A stretch of 64,000 bases of DNA from Rhizorhabdus phycosphaerae (GTDB taxonomy: Bacteria; Pseudomonadota; Alphaproteobacteria; Sphingomonadales; Sphingomonadaceae). Made by a program: the position numbers and the translations under genes. The notes beneath the pieces are model-generated. The model searched no databases, was not told the DNA's origin, and saw only the letters and a list, made by a program, of their open reading frames with translations. The stretch covers positions 3,283,001 through 3,347,000 of the forward strand of contig NZ_CP049107.1 of NCBI RefSeq assembly GCF_011044255.1, in the 5' to 3' direction. Shown here piece by piece: positions 41,366 through 50,138 of the stretch (within the stretch, counting starts at the first letter, position 1; each line of letters opens with the position of its first letter).

Positions 41366-41998
41366 TTGCAGTCATCGCGACTCGTGCTGGCCGCCTCTGC
41401 GCTGCTTCTGGCGACGGGGTGTGGCAAGGATGGCGGCCTGGAAAGTGCCGCGTCCGCCGACCGCACGTCTGTATGGCAGCGCGTCGCGAGCGCAGCCGAC
41501 CGTGACCGGATCGCCCGTTGGCGAAGCGCCTGGATTGCGGGCCTCGAGAAGGCTCGGACCAGCAGCCCGCAACAGGTGGCCGCGCAGGGGGCATTGCTCC
41601 AGCCGGACATGGCGATCGACGATCCGCTGCTGCCGGTCGGCGATTATCGGTGCCGCGTCGTCAAGATGGGCGCCCAGACCAAGGGTCTGATGGACTATAT
41701 CGCCTATCCCTATTTCACTTGCCGGGTCAGCGCGGACGCGGCGGGCCTCCATCTCGCGAAGCTCGACGGCTCCCAGCGACCGGTCGGGACGCTCTATCCC
41801 GACGAAGGTCGCCGGATGATCTTCCTGGGGGCTATGTCGCTGGGCGACGAAGCGCGGCCGCTGCCCTATGGGCGCGACACGGAACGCGACATGGCCGGGA
41901 TCGTCGAGCGGATCGCGCCGAAGCGCTGGCGCATCGCCTTTCCCTATCCGCGATGGGAATCGACGATCGACATATTCGAACTGGTGCCGAAGGGATGA
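41366..41998 (+). CDS. DUF4893 lipoprotein
   Basis: This 210-residue protein starts with a lipoprotein signal (LVLAASALLLATGC, lipobox LATGC) and continues as a DUF4893 domain (VWQRVASAADRDRIARWR, then GDYRCRVVKMG and FPYPRWESTIDIFELVP). The function is unknown. The start is TTG at 41366 with GAGGAGA about 8 nt upstream; no ATG gives the signal peptide. Its stop overlaps a possible start of the M20D amidohydrolase gene, so the two are probably co-translated. Confidence 0.82.
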   Translation: MQSSRLVLAASALLLATGCGKDGGLESAASADRTSVWQRVASAADRDRIARWRSAWIAGLEKARTSSPQQVAAQGALLQPDMAIDDPLLPVGDYRCRVVKMGAQTKGLMDYIAYPYFTCRVSADAAGLHLAKLDGSQRPVGTLYPDEGRRMIFLGAMSLGDEARPLPYGRDTERDMAGIVERIAPKRWRIAFPYPRWESTIDIFELVPKG

Positions 41999-42000
41999 GG

Positions 42001-43290
42001 ATGAAGAAGCTGATATCGCTGCTCGCTGCCACGACGGCCGTCATTGCGACACCAGTGCGCGCCGATCCGCTGGCCGATGCGATCAAGGCGGACATGCCCG
42101 GCCTGACGGCCATCTACCGTGACCTGCACATCCATCCGGAGCTGAGCTTCAAGGAAGGCCGCAGCGCCGGCATCATGGCGGAGGAAGCGAAGAAGGCGGG
42201 CTTCGAGGTCACAAGCGGCGTTGGCGGGACCGGCGTGGTCGCGATCCTGCGCAACGGCTCGGGGCCGGTGCTGCTGCTGCGCGCCGACATGGACGCTCTG
42301 CCGGTGGCCGAGCAGACGGGTCTTCCCTATGCCAGCCAGAATCCCGGCGTGATGCACGCCTGCGGCCACGACACGCATATGGCGAGCTGGATCGGCGTCG
42401 CCCGGCGCATGGCCGCGATGAAGGATCGCTGGTCGGGCACGCTGGTCATGGTCGGGCAGCCCGCCGAGGAGATCGGCTCGGGGGCGCGGGCGATGCTCAA
42501 GGACGGGCTCTACAGCCGCTTCCCCAAACCGTCGACCGTCATCGCTTTCCACGATTCCGCAGCCCTGCCGGCCGGCACGATCGGTACGGTCGATGGCTAT
42601 ATCATGGCCAATGTCGACTCGGTCGACGTGCAGGTGAAGGGCGTTGGCGGCCATGGCGCCTATCCGCATCTCGCCAAGGACCCGATCGTCCTCGGATCGC
42701 GCATCGTGACGACGCTGCAGACCCTGATCTCGCGGGAGACCGACCCGCTCGAGTCCGGGGTCGTCACCGTCGGCAGCTTCCAGGCCGGCACCAAGCACAA
42801 CATCATTCCGCCCGACGCGAAGCTCCAGCTGACGGTGCGGTCCTACACGCCCGAGGTTCGTCAGCACCTGCTGGACGGGATCGCCCGGATCGCGAAGGGC
42901 GAAGGCATTGCGGCGGGCCTGCCCGACGACAGGCTGCCGGTGGTGACGCTGCAGGATCAGCGGACCCCCGCGACGTTCAACACCCATGAGGTGACCACGC
43001 ATATGGTCGACCTGTTCCGGAATCGATTTGGGCAGGAGCGGGTCAAGCTGATCAAGCCGCAGATGGGCGGCGAGGATTTCAGCGAATTCTACCTTGCGGA
43101 CAAGTCGATCCAGTCGCTGCTCTTCTGGGTCGGGGGAGTGTCGGCCGAGAAGTGGAAGGCGGCGGGCGGGGACGTCACCAAGCTGCCGTCGATCCACAGC
43201 CCCTTCTGGGCGCCCGACGCCGATGCCGTCATCTCGACTGCGGTCGAGGCGATGACGATAGCGGCGCTGGACGTGTTGAAGAAGGGATAA
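42001..43290 (+). CDS. Exported M20D amidohydrolase (IAA-amino acid/hippurate hydrolase-like)
   Basis: This 429-residue protein has a signal peptide (MKKLISLLAATTAVIATPVRA) and the M20D pattern: HIHPELSFKE, DMDALPVAEQTG, HACGHDTHMA (metal-binding C and H), GQPAEE (catalytic Glu), GGHGAYPHLAKDP and GGEDFSEF. It cleaves N-acyl amino acids such as hippurate or indole-acetyl conjugates in the periplasm. The start at 42001 is favoured, because AAGGG lies 6 nt before it; an ATG at 41995 overlaps the upstream stop. Confidence 0.92.
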   Translation: MKKLISLLAATTAVIATPVRADPLADAIKADMPGLTAIYRDLHIHPELSFKEGRSAGIMAEEAKKAGFEVTSGVGGTGVVAILRNGSGPVLLLRADMDALPVAEQTGLPYASQNPGVMHACGHDTHMASWIGVARRMAAMKDRWSGTLVMVGQPAEEIGSGARAMLKDGLYSRFPKPSTVIAFHDSAALPAGTIGTVDGYIMANVDSVDVQVKGVGGHGAYPHLAKDPIVLGSRIVTTLQTLISRETDPLESGVVTVGSFQAGTKHNIIPPDAKLQLTVRSYTPEVRQHLLDGIARIAKGEGIAAGLPDDRLPVVTLQDQRTPATFNTHEVTTHMVDLFRNRFGQERVKLIKPQMGGEDFSEFYLADKSIQSLLFWVGGVSAEKWKAAGGDVTKLPSIHSPFWAPDADAVISTAVEAMTIAALDVLKKG

Positions 43291-43344
43291 GGTGCCGCAA
43301 GGCTAGGGGCCCGGGATGGTAAGCGTCTCCGGCGCCTCGGTCTT

Positions 43345-43710
43345 TCAGGCGAGAGCTGCAGCGATTGCCGTTGCGAGCTGGTCGAGCCGATAGGGCTTGG
43401 CGATCACGGGTGCATTGTCGAACCCGCTGCCGGGCGGAAGGCCTTCATAGCCGGTCGCGAACAGGAACCGGCGTCCGCTATCGCGCAGCGTCTGCGCGAC
43501 GATCAGGCTGTTCTCGCTGCCGAGATTGAGATCCAGCAGCGCAATGTCGAACTCGGTATCCTTCGCGCGGGCCAGCGCCTCGTCGACATTGGCGGCCACC
43601 GCCACCGTCTTGCAGCCGACTTCCTCGAGCATGTCTTCCGCCGTCATCGCGATGATCGTCTCATCCTCGACGATCAGCACGCGGGTTCCCGCAGGGGGTT
43701 CGCTAGCCAT
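43345..43710 (-). CDS. Single-domain response regulator, FAT-GUY type
   Basis: This 121-residue receiver-only protein has acidic pocket residues in VEDET, the phosphoacceptor in ALLDLNLG, and the switch lysine in AKPYR. The FLFATGYEG stretch matches the FAT-GUY signature of alphaproteobacterial single-domain regulators, which include SdrG of the sphingomonad general stress response. It has no output domain and would act by protein contact or phosphotransfer. No kinase is adjacent. It is convergent with the M20D gene and divergent from the ScfR-type gene. Confidence 0.9.
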   Translation of the reverse strand: MASEPPAGTRVLIVEDETIIAMTAEDMLEEVGCKTVAVAANVDEALARAKDTEFDIALLDLNLGSENSLIVAQTLRDSGRRFLFATGYEGLPPGSGFDNAPVIAKPYRLDQLATAIAAALA

Positions 43711-44025
43711 TTCAGTCCTTCTTCGAAATTCCCCCTGACGGCGTGATGAACGATATATGTTACGGAAGCAATCGCCAACGCAGAGACGGGTGATGCGACG
43801 AGGTTACGCCCGCCAGGCCGGGCCTGACGGGCGTATCTCTTCCTCCCCAGGAAAAGAGCGGTACTGCGGCGGCCCCGCAGGGAAACCGCAAGCGATTCGA
43901 TCTGCGCTTCTTCTGCCCACAGTGCGCTGCGGCTTCCATGACCGGCGTTACGATTTTCGTGTCCGTTTGTTGGGTCTGGCGCTATGAGCTGTGTAATTTT
44001 GTAAACTTCTTACGGTGACCGCTTT
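43711..44025. other. Divergent promoter region with a strong hairpin
   Basis: This 315-bp gap between the response regulator and ScfR-type genes has no supportable gene. A hairpin at 43805-43835 has an 8-bp outer stem (TACGCCCG/CGGGCGTA), one C-A mismatch, a 5-bp inner stem (CAGGC/GCCTG) and a CGG loop. It could be an sRNA or leader element. The last 40 bp before the ScfR-type start are AT-rich (GTAATTTTGTAAACTTC), possibly the self-binding site of that regulator. Confidence 0.45.
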
Positions 44026-45414
44026 ATGGCCAAGCAGGGGATTTTCGCCGGTCCGCGCGTGCGGCGGCTGCGCCGGGACCAGCATCTGACGCAGCAGGTC
44101 ATGGCGGAGATGCTCGGCATATCGGACAGCTATCTGGCGTTGATCGAGGGCAACCGTCGCCCGCTGACCGCCGGCCTGATTCTGCGCCTTGCCGAATTGT
44201 TCGACTTCGACGTGCGCAGCCTGAGTCAGGAGGAGCCTGGCGGGGGCTCGGCGGCGATGCGACGCCGGCTGGCCGATCCGCTGTTCGCCGACATCTCCAT
44301 CGACCGCGCCGAGCTGGAGGCGTGGATGGACAATGCGCCGGGGGCTGCCGAGGCGTTCGCACGGCTGTTCGATCGCTGGCGCGAGGGCGGCGGTGCGATG
44401 GCGGAGGCAGGCCCGGGCCCGGTCGCCCGCGTCCGGCGCGAGATCGAGCGCTGGCGCAACCATTTCGCCGATCTCGATGCCGAGGCGGAGGCGCTCGCCG
44501 ACGAACTGCGCATGGGGGCTGGCGATCTCTACGGGGCGATCACCGAAAGGCTGCGGGTACGCCATCAGCTGGCGATCCGCATATTGCCCTTCGACGTCAT
44601 GCCCGACCGGCTGCGTCGGCTCGACCTGCACGCCCGACAGCTGCAGCTGTCGGAAATGCTCGATCCGGCGGCGCGGACCTTCCAGGCGGCATTCCAGCTG
44701 GCGCAGATCGAGGCGAAGGCGGGTATCGAGGCGCTGGTGTCGGGCGCGGCGTTCGGCGACCGGCCAGCCGAAAGGCTCTATCGCCGCCATGTGACCTCCT
44801 ATGTCGCAGCGGCGCTGATGATGCCCTATGGCCGCTTCCTGCGCGCCTGCGAAACGAGCGGTTACGACACGCAGATTCTGCAACGGCGTTTCGGGGCGGG
44901 CTATGAGCAGGTCGCGCATCGGCTGACGACTCTGCAGCGCGTCGGCGCCCGGGGACTGCCCTTCTTCATGCTGCGGATCGATCGCGCCGGCCAGATGTCG
45001 AAGGGCTATGCCGGCGCGAGCGGCGCCGCGCTGGTCGACGCCGTGCATCGCTGTCCGCTGTGGATCATCCATCACGCTTTCGACCAGCCGGGGCGGCTGT
45101 TGCACCAGCTGGCGGAGCTGGAAGACGGGTCGCGCTGGTTCACCGTCGCGCGCAGTGTGCGCCACCATGGCGGGGCTGCCGGCGTCCCGGCGGCCGAGCA
45201 TGTCGTGGCCCTGGGCCTTGCCGCCGAACATGCGCCTTCGCTGGCGATCGCGCGCGGCATCGACCTGACGGGACCGGCGGAGCGCATCGGTCTCGGCTGT
45301 GCCCATTGCCAGCGCGCCGAATGCGTCCAGCGGGCGGCGCCACCGGCCGGTCGGGCCGTCACCATCAACGAGCGCGAACGCGGCCTGGCGCCATTCTCCT
45401 TCGTCGGCGACTGA
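44026..45414 (+). CDS. ScfR/RamB-type short-chain fatty acyl regulator (XRE HTH + DUF2083)
   Basis: This 462-residue protein has an N-terminal XRE helix-turn-helix (about 9-62; VRRLRRDQHLTQQVMAEMLG, then SDSYLALIEGNRRPL), a central IrrE-like/peptidase-derived region and a C-terminal DUF2083 part with a cysteine-rich end (LGCAHCQRAEC). This layout matches the ScfR family (RamB, MccR, PccR), which sense acyl-CoA and control glyoxylate, methylcitrate or propionyl-CoA genes. No such target gene is adjacent, so the regulon lies elsewhere. It nearly abuts the convergent guanylyltransferase gene (9-bp gap). Confidence 0.88.
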   Translation: MAKQGIFAGPRVRRLRRDQHLTQQVMAEMLGISDSYLALIEGNRRPLTAGLILRLAELFDFDVRSLSQEEPGGGSAAMRRRLADPLFADISIDRAELEAWMDNAPGAAEAFARLFDRWREGGGAMAEAGPGPVARVRREIERWRNHFADLDAEAEALADELRMGAGDLYGAITERLRVRHQLAIRILPFDVMPDRLRRLDLHARQLQLSEMLDPAARTFQAAFQLAQIEAKAGIEALVSGAAFGDRPAERLYRRHVTSYVAAALMMPYGRFLRACETSGYDTQILQRRFGAGYEQVAHRLTTLQRVGARGLPFFMLRIDRAGQMSKGYAGASGAALVDAVHRCPLWIIHHAFDQPGRLLHQLAELEDGSRWFTVARSVRHHGGAAGVPAAEHVVALGLAAEHAPSLAIARGIDLTGPAERIGLGCAHCQRAECVQRAAPPAGRAVTINERERGLAPFSFVGD

Positions 45415-45423
45415 GCGGCCTGC

Positions 45424-46509
45424 TCAGAAGGGGACGTCGAGGGTGACGTGCCCTGTCGCCTTCAGCCCCTCGACGATCTTCTTCACATCCTGACTCGAGC
45501 CCCGGGGGAGGATCATCACCGCGTCGCGGGTCGCCACGACGATCAGGTCGCGGACCCCGGCCGTGGCGAGCACCGGTCCCTCGCTGCGCAGCAGGCAGCC
45601 CTCCGTGTCGATCGCCAGCACATCGCCGCGGATCACATTGCCCGCGCCGTCGCTCCCGCCCAGCGCATGCAGCGCGTCCCAGCTGCCGACGTCGGACCAG
45701 CCCATCTCCACGGGCACGACCGCGACCCGCTCCGCCTTCTCCATCACCGCATAGTCGATCGATTCCGACTTGGCCGAAAGAAAGGCTTCGGCGGCGGGGA
45801 TCACCATCCGGCCCTCGCGTGCCGCGCCCTCCAGCGAAGCACGCACCGCTGCGACCATCTCGGGCTCGAAGCGGTCGAGCGCCGCCAGATAGGCGTCGGC
45901 GCGGAACAGGAAGATGCCGCCGTTCCAGCTGTAATTGCCGTCCGCGACATAGTCGGCCGCGCGCGCCAGATCGGGCTTTTCGACGAAAGCGTCGACTTTC
46001 TGGACTCCGGGCGCGACGCTTTCTCCGCGCCGGATATAGCCATAGCCCGTCTCCGGCTTGTCCGGCGTGATCCCGAAGGTGACGAGCCAGCCCTGCTCGA
46101 CCAGCGGCAGGGCCGCCGCGATCGCCGCATGGAACGCGGGGACATCCTCGATGACATGGTCGCTGGGCATCACCAGCAGCGGCGCGTCCGGTGCGGATTC
46201 CAGCGCCGCGAGCGCGATGGCGGGCGCGGTATTCCGCCCTGCGGGCTCCAATATGATCGCGCTTGGCGCATCCTCGGCCAGCTGTCGTGCGATCTCGGTC
46301 GCATGGAGCGCGTTGGTGACGATGATCGCGGGGGCGAAGCAGCTGCCGTCGCGGCAGCGCTCCGACGTCATCTGCAGCATCGTCTTCTCCCCGGTCAGCG
46401 GCAGGAGCTGCTTGGGGCGATGCGAGCGCGAAAGTGGCCAGAGCCGCGTGCCCGATCCGCCCGAGAGAATGACCGGGGTGATTATGGTGGTGGAAATGAC
46501 GGGCTCCAT
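45424..46509 (-). CDS. manC: Mannose-1-phosphate guanylyltransferase (short form)
   Basis: This 361-residue protein starts MEPVISTTIITPVILSGGSG and has the pyrophosphorylase signature GGSGTRLWPLSR, followed by KQLLPL, the LVMPSDHVI diphosphate-metal site, TGYGYI, and FVEKPD. It makes GDP-mannose from mannose-1-phosphate for exopolysaccharide. It lacks the C-terminal cupin isomerase domain of longer ManC/AlgA. The start at 46509 is chosen by homology; the frame is open to 46599 and no strong ribosome site is seen. It is divergent from the polyprenyl glycosylphosphotransferase gene (95-bp gap), fitting a common polysaccharide pathway. Confidence 0.9.
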   Translation of the reverse strand: MEPVISTTIITPVILSGGSGTRLWPLSRSHRPKQLLPLTGEKTMLQMTSERCRDGSCFAPAIIVTNALHATEIARQLAEDAPSAIILEPAGRNTAPAIALAALESAPDAPLLVMPSDHVIEDVPAFHAAIAAALPLVEQGWLVTFGITPDKPETGYGYIRRGESVAPGVQKVDAFVEKPDLARAADYVADGNYSWNGGIFLFRADAYLAALDRFEPEMVAAVRASLEGAAREGRMVIPAAEAFLSAKSESIDYAVMEKAERVAVVPVEMGWSDVGSWDALHALGGSDGAGNVIRGDVLAIDTEGCLLRSEGPVLATAGVRDLIVVATRDAVMILPRGSSQDVKKIVEGLKATGHVTLDVPF

Positions 46510-46604
46510 GGTCCAGAAGAAGATGTCGTTATCCGACAGGTAACGGACTGGCGGCAAGGGGGTTTCATGACAGGCGGGGGCGAACCGGTGGCGCGGCATC
46601 GGCG

Positions 46605-47993
46605 ATGGTAAGGCTGTTCAAACATTATGTCGCCTATCCGGTCATCCTGCTGTGCGTGATCGATCTCGCGGTACTGCTGCTGGTGGCGGAGGCCGGCTGG
46701 GTGCTGCGCCTGCGCCAGATCGGCAGCATCCCGACTCCGATATGGGACCGGGCGCCCCAGCTAATCACCTTCGCGCTCGCCATCCAGGCGTCGATGATCG
46801 GGGTCGGCTGCTATTCGCCCGAGTCCGTCAAGAATATGCGCTTTGCGGCGGCCCGCCTGCTCGTCGCCATCTCGCTCGGCGTCATCCTGATGTCCGTGCT
46901 GTTCTTCATCCTGCCCGAACTGACCCTGTGGCGCTCGAATTCGCTTTATTCGATGGTCCTGGCGGTCGTCCTGCTGATGATGGTGCGGGTCCTGCTCGGC
47001 GGGTTCGTCAGCGGCGACGTCTTCAAGCGCCGCGTGCTGCTGCTGGGGGCAGGGCGGCGCGCGAAACGGGTCGTCGATCTCGAACATCGCGTGGGCTCGG
47101 GCTTTCGCATCGTCGGCTGCGTCGACATGCAGGACGCCCCGGCGCAGGTACCCGGTGCCACGGTCCGCAGCGACATCGCCAGCCTCGCTGAGCTTGTCGA
47201 GCGCGGGGAAGCGCAGGAGGTGGTGCTGGCGCTCGACGAGCGGCGCAACACCGTACCGGTCGACGCGCTGCTGAGGCTCAAGACGACCGGCGTCCACGTT
47301 CTCGACATTTCCGACTTTCTCGAACGGGAAACCGGACGGATCGATCTCGACACGGTGCGGCCATCGACGTTGATCTTTTCCGACGGCTTTTCCTCGGGGC
47401 GCCAGTTGTCGGCGGTGCTGAAGCGCGGCTTCGACCTGCTGGTAAGCGCGCTGATCCTGCTGATAACCGCTCCGGTCATCCTGATCACCGCGATCATCGT
47501 GAAGATCGACAGTCCGGGCCCCGCCTTCTATCGCCAGATTCGCGTCGGCCGCTATGGCGAGACCTTCGAGATATTGAAGCTGCGTTCGATGCGCCAGGAC
47601 GCCGAGAGCGGAGGCAATGCGATCTGGGCGCAGAAGGGCGACCCGCGCGTGACCCGTATCGGCCGGATCATCCGCCTGATCCGGGTGGACGAGCTTCCGC
47701 AGTTGTGGACCGTGCTCAAGGGGGACATGAGCTTCGTCGGCCCGCGTCCCGAGCGGCCGGAGTTCGTGGCCGAACTGGAGCGGCAGATTCCCTTCTATGC
47801 CGAGCGGCACATGGTGAAGCCGGGGATCACCGGCTGGGCGCAGATCAACTATCCCTATGGCGCCAGCCTCGACGACGCGCGGCACAAGCTCGAATATGAC
47901 CTCTACTATACGAAGAACTACAGCCCCTTCCTCGACGTGCTGATCATCCTCCAGACGATGCGCGTCCTGCTCTGGGCGGAGGGGGCCCGCTAG
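46605..47993 (+). CDS. Polyprenyl glycosylphosphotransferase, EpsB/TIGR03013 type (exosortase-associated)
   Basis: This 462-residue membrane protein has about four N-terminal helices, a nucleotide-binding-like CoA-binding region (VLLLGAGRRAKRVVDLEHR), one further helix and the bacterial sugar transferase domain (FYRQIRVGRYGETFEILKLRSM, VDELPQLWTVLKGDMSFVGP then RPERPEF, KPGITGWAQINYPYG). It moves a sugar-1-phosphate onto undecaprenyl phosphate, the first step of exopolysaccharide repeat synthesis. The TIGR03013 branch is typical of PEP-CTERM/exosortase loci. It is followed 3 bp later by the PrsK kinase gene, which supports that call. Confidence 0.9.
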   Translation: MVRLFKHYVAYPVILLCVIDLAVLLLVAEAGWVLRLRQIGSIPTPIWDRAPQLITFALAIQASMIGVGCYSPESVKNMRFAAARLLVAISLGVILMSVLFFILPELTLWRSNSLYSMVLAVVLLMMVRVLLGGFVSGDVFKRRVLLLGAGRRAKRVVDLEHRVGSGFRIVGCVDMQDAPAQVPGATVRSDIASLAELVERGEAQEVVLALDERRNTVPVDALLRLKTTGVHVLDISDFLERETGRIDLDTVRPSTLIFSDGFSSGRQLSAVLKRGFDLLVSALILLITAPVILITAIIVKIDSPGPAFYRQIRVGRYGETFEILKLRSMRQDAESGGNAIWAQKGDPRVTRIGRIIRLIRVDELPQLWTVLKGDMSFVGPRPERPEFVAELERQIPFYAERHMVKPGITGWAQINYPYGASLDDARHKLEYDLYYTKNYSPFLDVLIILQTMRVLLWAEGAR

Positions 47994-47996
47994 GCG

Positions 47997-50138
47997 ATGG
48001 CGCGGGGGCTCGAAGCCGCGATGCTGGCCCAGCAGACGGCCCAGCCCAGCGTCTATTCCAACGCCCTGCCCGAGCCCCTGGTGTTCGGCACCATCCAGTG
48101 GGGCCATGCGCTGGCGGCGATCATGTTCGGGGCGCTGGTCTGCTGGCAGGCGACCGTGCGGACCGGCGGCGCGCGGCGCGTCGTCCTCACCATGGCAGGG
48201 GCGCTCACCGCGCTCTGGTGCGCGCTGGTGGCGAAGGACGGTGCCGCGAGCATCTCCGCAAATGTCGCCAAGAGCCTGGTCGATGCGGCGTGGCTGGCCT
48301 TCCTCTTCGCCCTCCAGCCGCCGGTCTCGCGCGAGCATCGAAGGCCGCTGATCCTGGGCATCTACGTGCTGCTCGGCGCCCTGATCGCCGCGACCGTCGT
48401 GATGAAGCTGCTGCCGCTGGCGTTCGATGGCAGTCCCCGCATCCAGACCGGGCTCTTCCTGACCGACCAGTCGATCCGCGCCTTCATCGCGATCGGCGGG
48501 CTGTGCCTGCTCCACAATCTCTATGCCGCAGCCTCGCCCGAGGCGCGCATCGGCATCGCGTCGCCCATGCTCGCTCTGGCGCTGCTCTGGGCGTTCGACC
48601 TGAACCTCGCGACGGTTTCCTATCTCATCAGCGCCTGGCCGATGTGGCTGTTCGGATTGCGCGGTCCGCTTCTGATGATGATCGCGCCGCTGCTGGTGAC
48701 GGCGGGCCGCCTCGCCACGCTCGATCGCGTCCGCGTGTCGCGCGGCGCGCGCTTCCAGACGATCACCCTCGTGCTGAGCGGTGGCTATCTCGCGCTGATG
48801 CTGCTCGTCGCGCGGTTGCTGGCGGTGGTCGCTGCCGTTCGCTGGCTGCCGCAGCTGACGATCGCGGCGGCGGTGCTCGGCTTTGCCCTGTCGCTGTTCC
48901 CGTCCAGCCGGTACCGGCGGCGCCTGAAGAAGACGATGGCACGCCGCCTCTTCCAGCACCGCTACGACTATCGGGTGGAATGGCGGCGCTTCACCGAGAC
49001 GGTTGGCCGTCCGGGCGAGGATGCTCCTGCCTTGGCCGAGCGCACCATCAAGGCGGTGGCCGACATATTGGACGCCCCGGGCGGGCTTTTGCTGCTCGTG
49101 ACGGGGCCGGGCGGTCTGGTGACATCGGCGCGGTGGAACTGGCCAGGCCTGGATGCGCCGTTGAATGCGGGTTCGATCGACCTCGCCCGCCAGCTCGAAC
49201 AGGGCGAAATCGTCGAACTGTCGGATGATCCCGATGCGGGCAACGCCGCGCCGCTCCCCGACTGGATGCGCCGGGAGACCGCCGCCTGGGTGCTGGTCCC
49301 GCTGATTCACTTCGACCGGCTGGTCGGTGCCGTCCTGCTCGAACGCCCTGCGGCGCCGCGCCTGCTCGACGAGGAGGATCATGACCTTCTCCGCGTCGCC
49401 GGGCGGCAGGTCGCGAGCTACCTGGCCGAAGCGCGCGGGCAGGAGGCGCTGTCGGAGGCCCGCCGGTTCGACGAGTTCAACCGGCGCTTCGCCTTCATCA
49501 TGCACGACATCAAGAATCTGGTGAGCCAGCTGAGCCTGCTGGCCCGCAACGCCGAACGGCATGCCGACAAGCCCGAATTTCGGGCTGACATGATCGACAC
49601 GCTGCGCAATTCAGTGGGGAAGATGAACGACATGCTCGCACGGCTGTCGCAGCATCATCGCGCCCGCCCGGACGAGCCCGCGCCGCATGCGCTGCGCATG
49701 CTGGTCGAAGAGACGGTACGCGACCGCGTCGGCGGGGCCGATCTGCGTATCGTCAGCGAGGACGACATCGCCGCCGCGGTCGATCCCGACCGTTTCGCGC
49801 AGGCGCTGGGGCATCTCGTGCAGAACGCGATCGACGCCAGCCCGCCCGGTCGGGCTGTCGAAATCCGCCTCTCGCGCCGCGACGGACAGGCCGCGGTCGA
49901 GGTGGTCGACAAGGGGTGCGGGATGTCGTCCGAGTTCATCCGGACGCGGCTCTTCCATCCCTTCTCGTCGACCAAGCAGGACGGTTTCGGTATCGGGACG
50001 TTCGAGGCGCGCGAGATCGTCGCAGCCATGGGAGGCAGGATCGACGTGCAGAGCCGTGAGGGAGAGGGCAGCCGCTTCGCCATCCTGCTGCCGGAGGTGC
50101 AGCTGACCGGCACCGGCCGATCGGGAGAAGATGCATGA
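47997..50138 (+). CDS. prsK: PrsK-type sensor histidine kinase (XrtA/PEP-CTERM system)
   Basis: This 713-residue kinase has an N-terminal multi-helix membrane region (about 35-310), a GAF-like domain (about 330-480), the histidine box FAFIMHDIKNLVSQLSLLAR and a HATPase domain (LVQNAIDAS N-box, DKGCGMSSEF G1, DGFGIGTFEA G2). The FIMHDIKNLVSQ box and the membrane-GAF layout are features of PrsK. It would phosphorylate PrsR, whose gene overlaps it by 4 bp. It probably controls exopolysaccharide and PEP-CTERM genes. No PEP-CTERM protein or exosortase gene is in this window. Confidence 0.9.
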   Translation: MARGLEAAMLAQQTAQPSVYSNALPEPLVFGTIQWGHALAAIMFGALVCWQATVRTGGARRVVLTMAGALTALWCALVAKDGAASISANVAKSLVDAAWLAFLFALQPPVSREHRRPLILGIYVLLGALIAATVVMKLLPLAFDGSPRIQTGLFLTDQSIRAFIAIGGLCLLHNLYAAASPEARIGIASPMLALALLWAFDLNLATVSYLISAWPMWLFGLRGPLLMMIAPLLVTAGRLATLDRVRVSRGARFQTITLVLSGGYLALMLLVARLLAVVAAVRWLPQLTIAAAVLGFALSLFPSSRYRRRLKKTMARRLFQHRYDYRVEWRRFTETVGRPGEDAPALAERTIKAVADILDAPGGLLLLVTGPGGLVTSARWNWPGLDAPLNAGSIDLARQLEQGEIVELSDDPDAGNAAPLPDWMRRETAAWVLVPLIHFDRLVGAVLLERPAAPRLLDEEDHDLLRVAGRQVASYLAEARGQEALSEARRFDEFNRRFAFIMHDIKNLVSQLSLLARNAERHADKPEFRADMIDTLRNSVGKMNDMLARLSQHHRARPDEPAPHALRMLVEETVRDRVGGADLRIVSEDDIAAAVDPDRFAQALGHLVQNAIDASPPGRAVEIRLSRRDGQAAVEVVDKGCGMSSEFIRTRLFHPFSSTKQDGFGIGTFEAREIVAAMGGRIDVQSREGEGSRFAILLPEVQLTGTGRSGEDA

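Noticed and set aside
46761-49562. Minus-strand frame of 933 codons opposite the EpsB-type and PrsK genes
   Set aside because: The plus-strand genes have clear catalytic motifs and overlapping starts and stops; the minus frame is low-complexity H/R/D/Q-rich with no family match.
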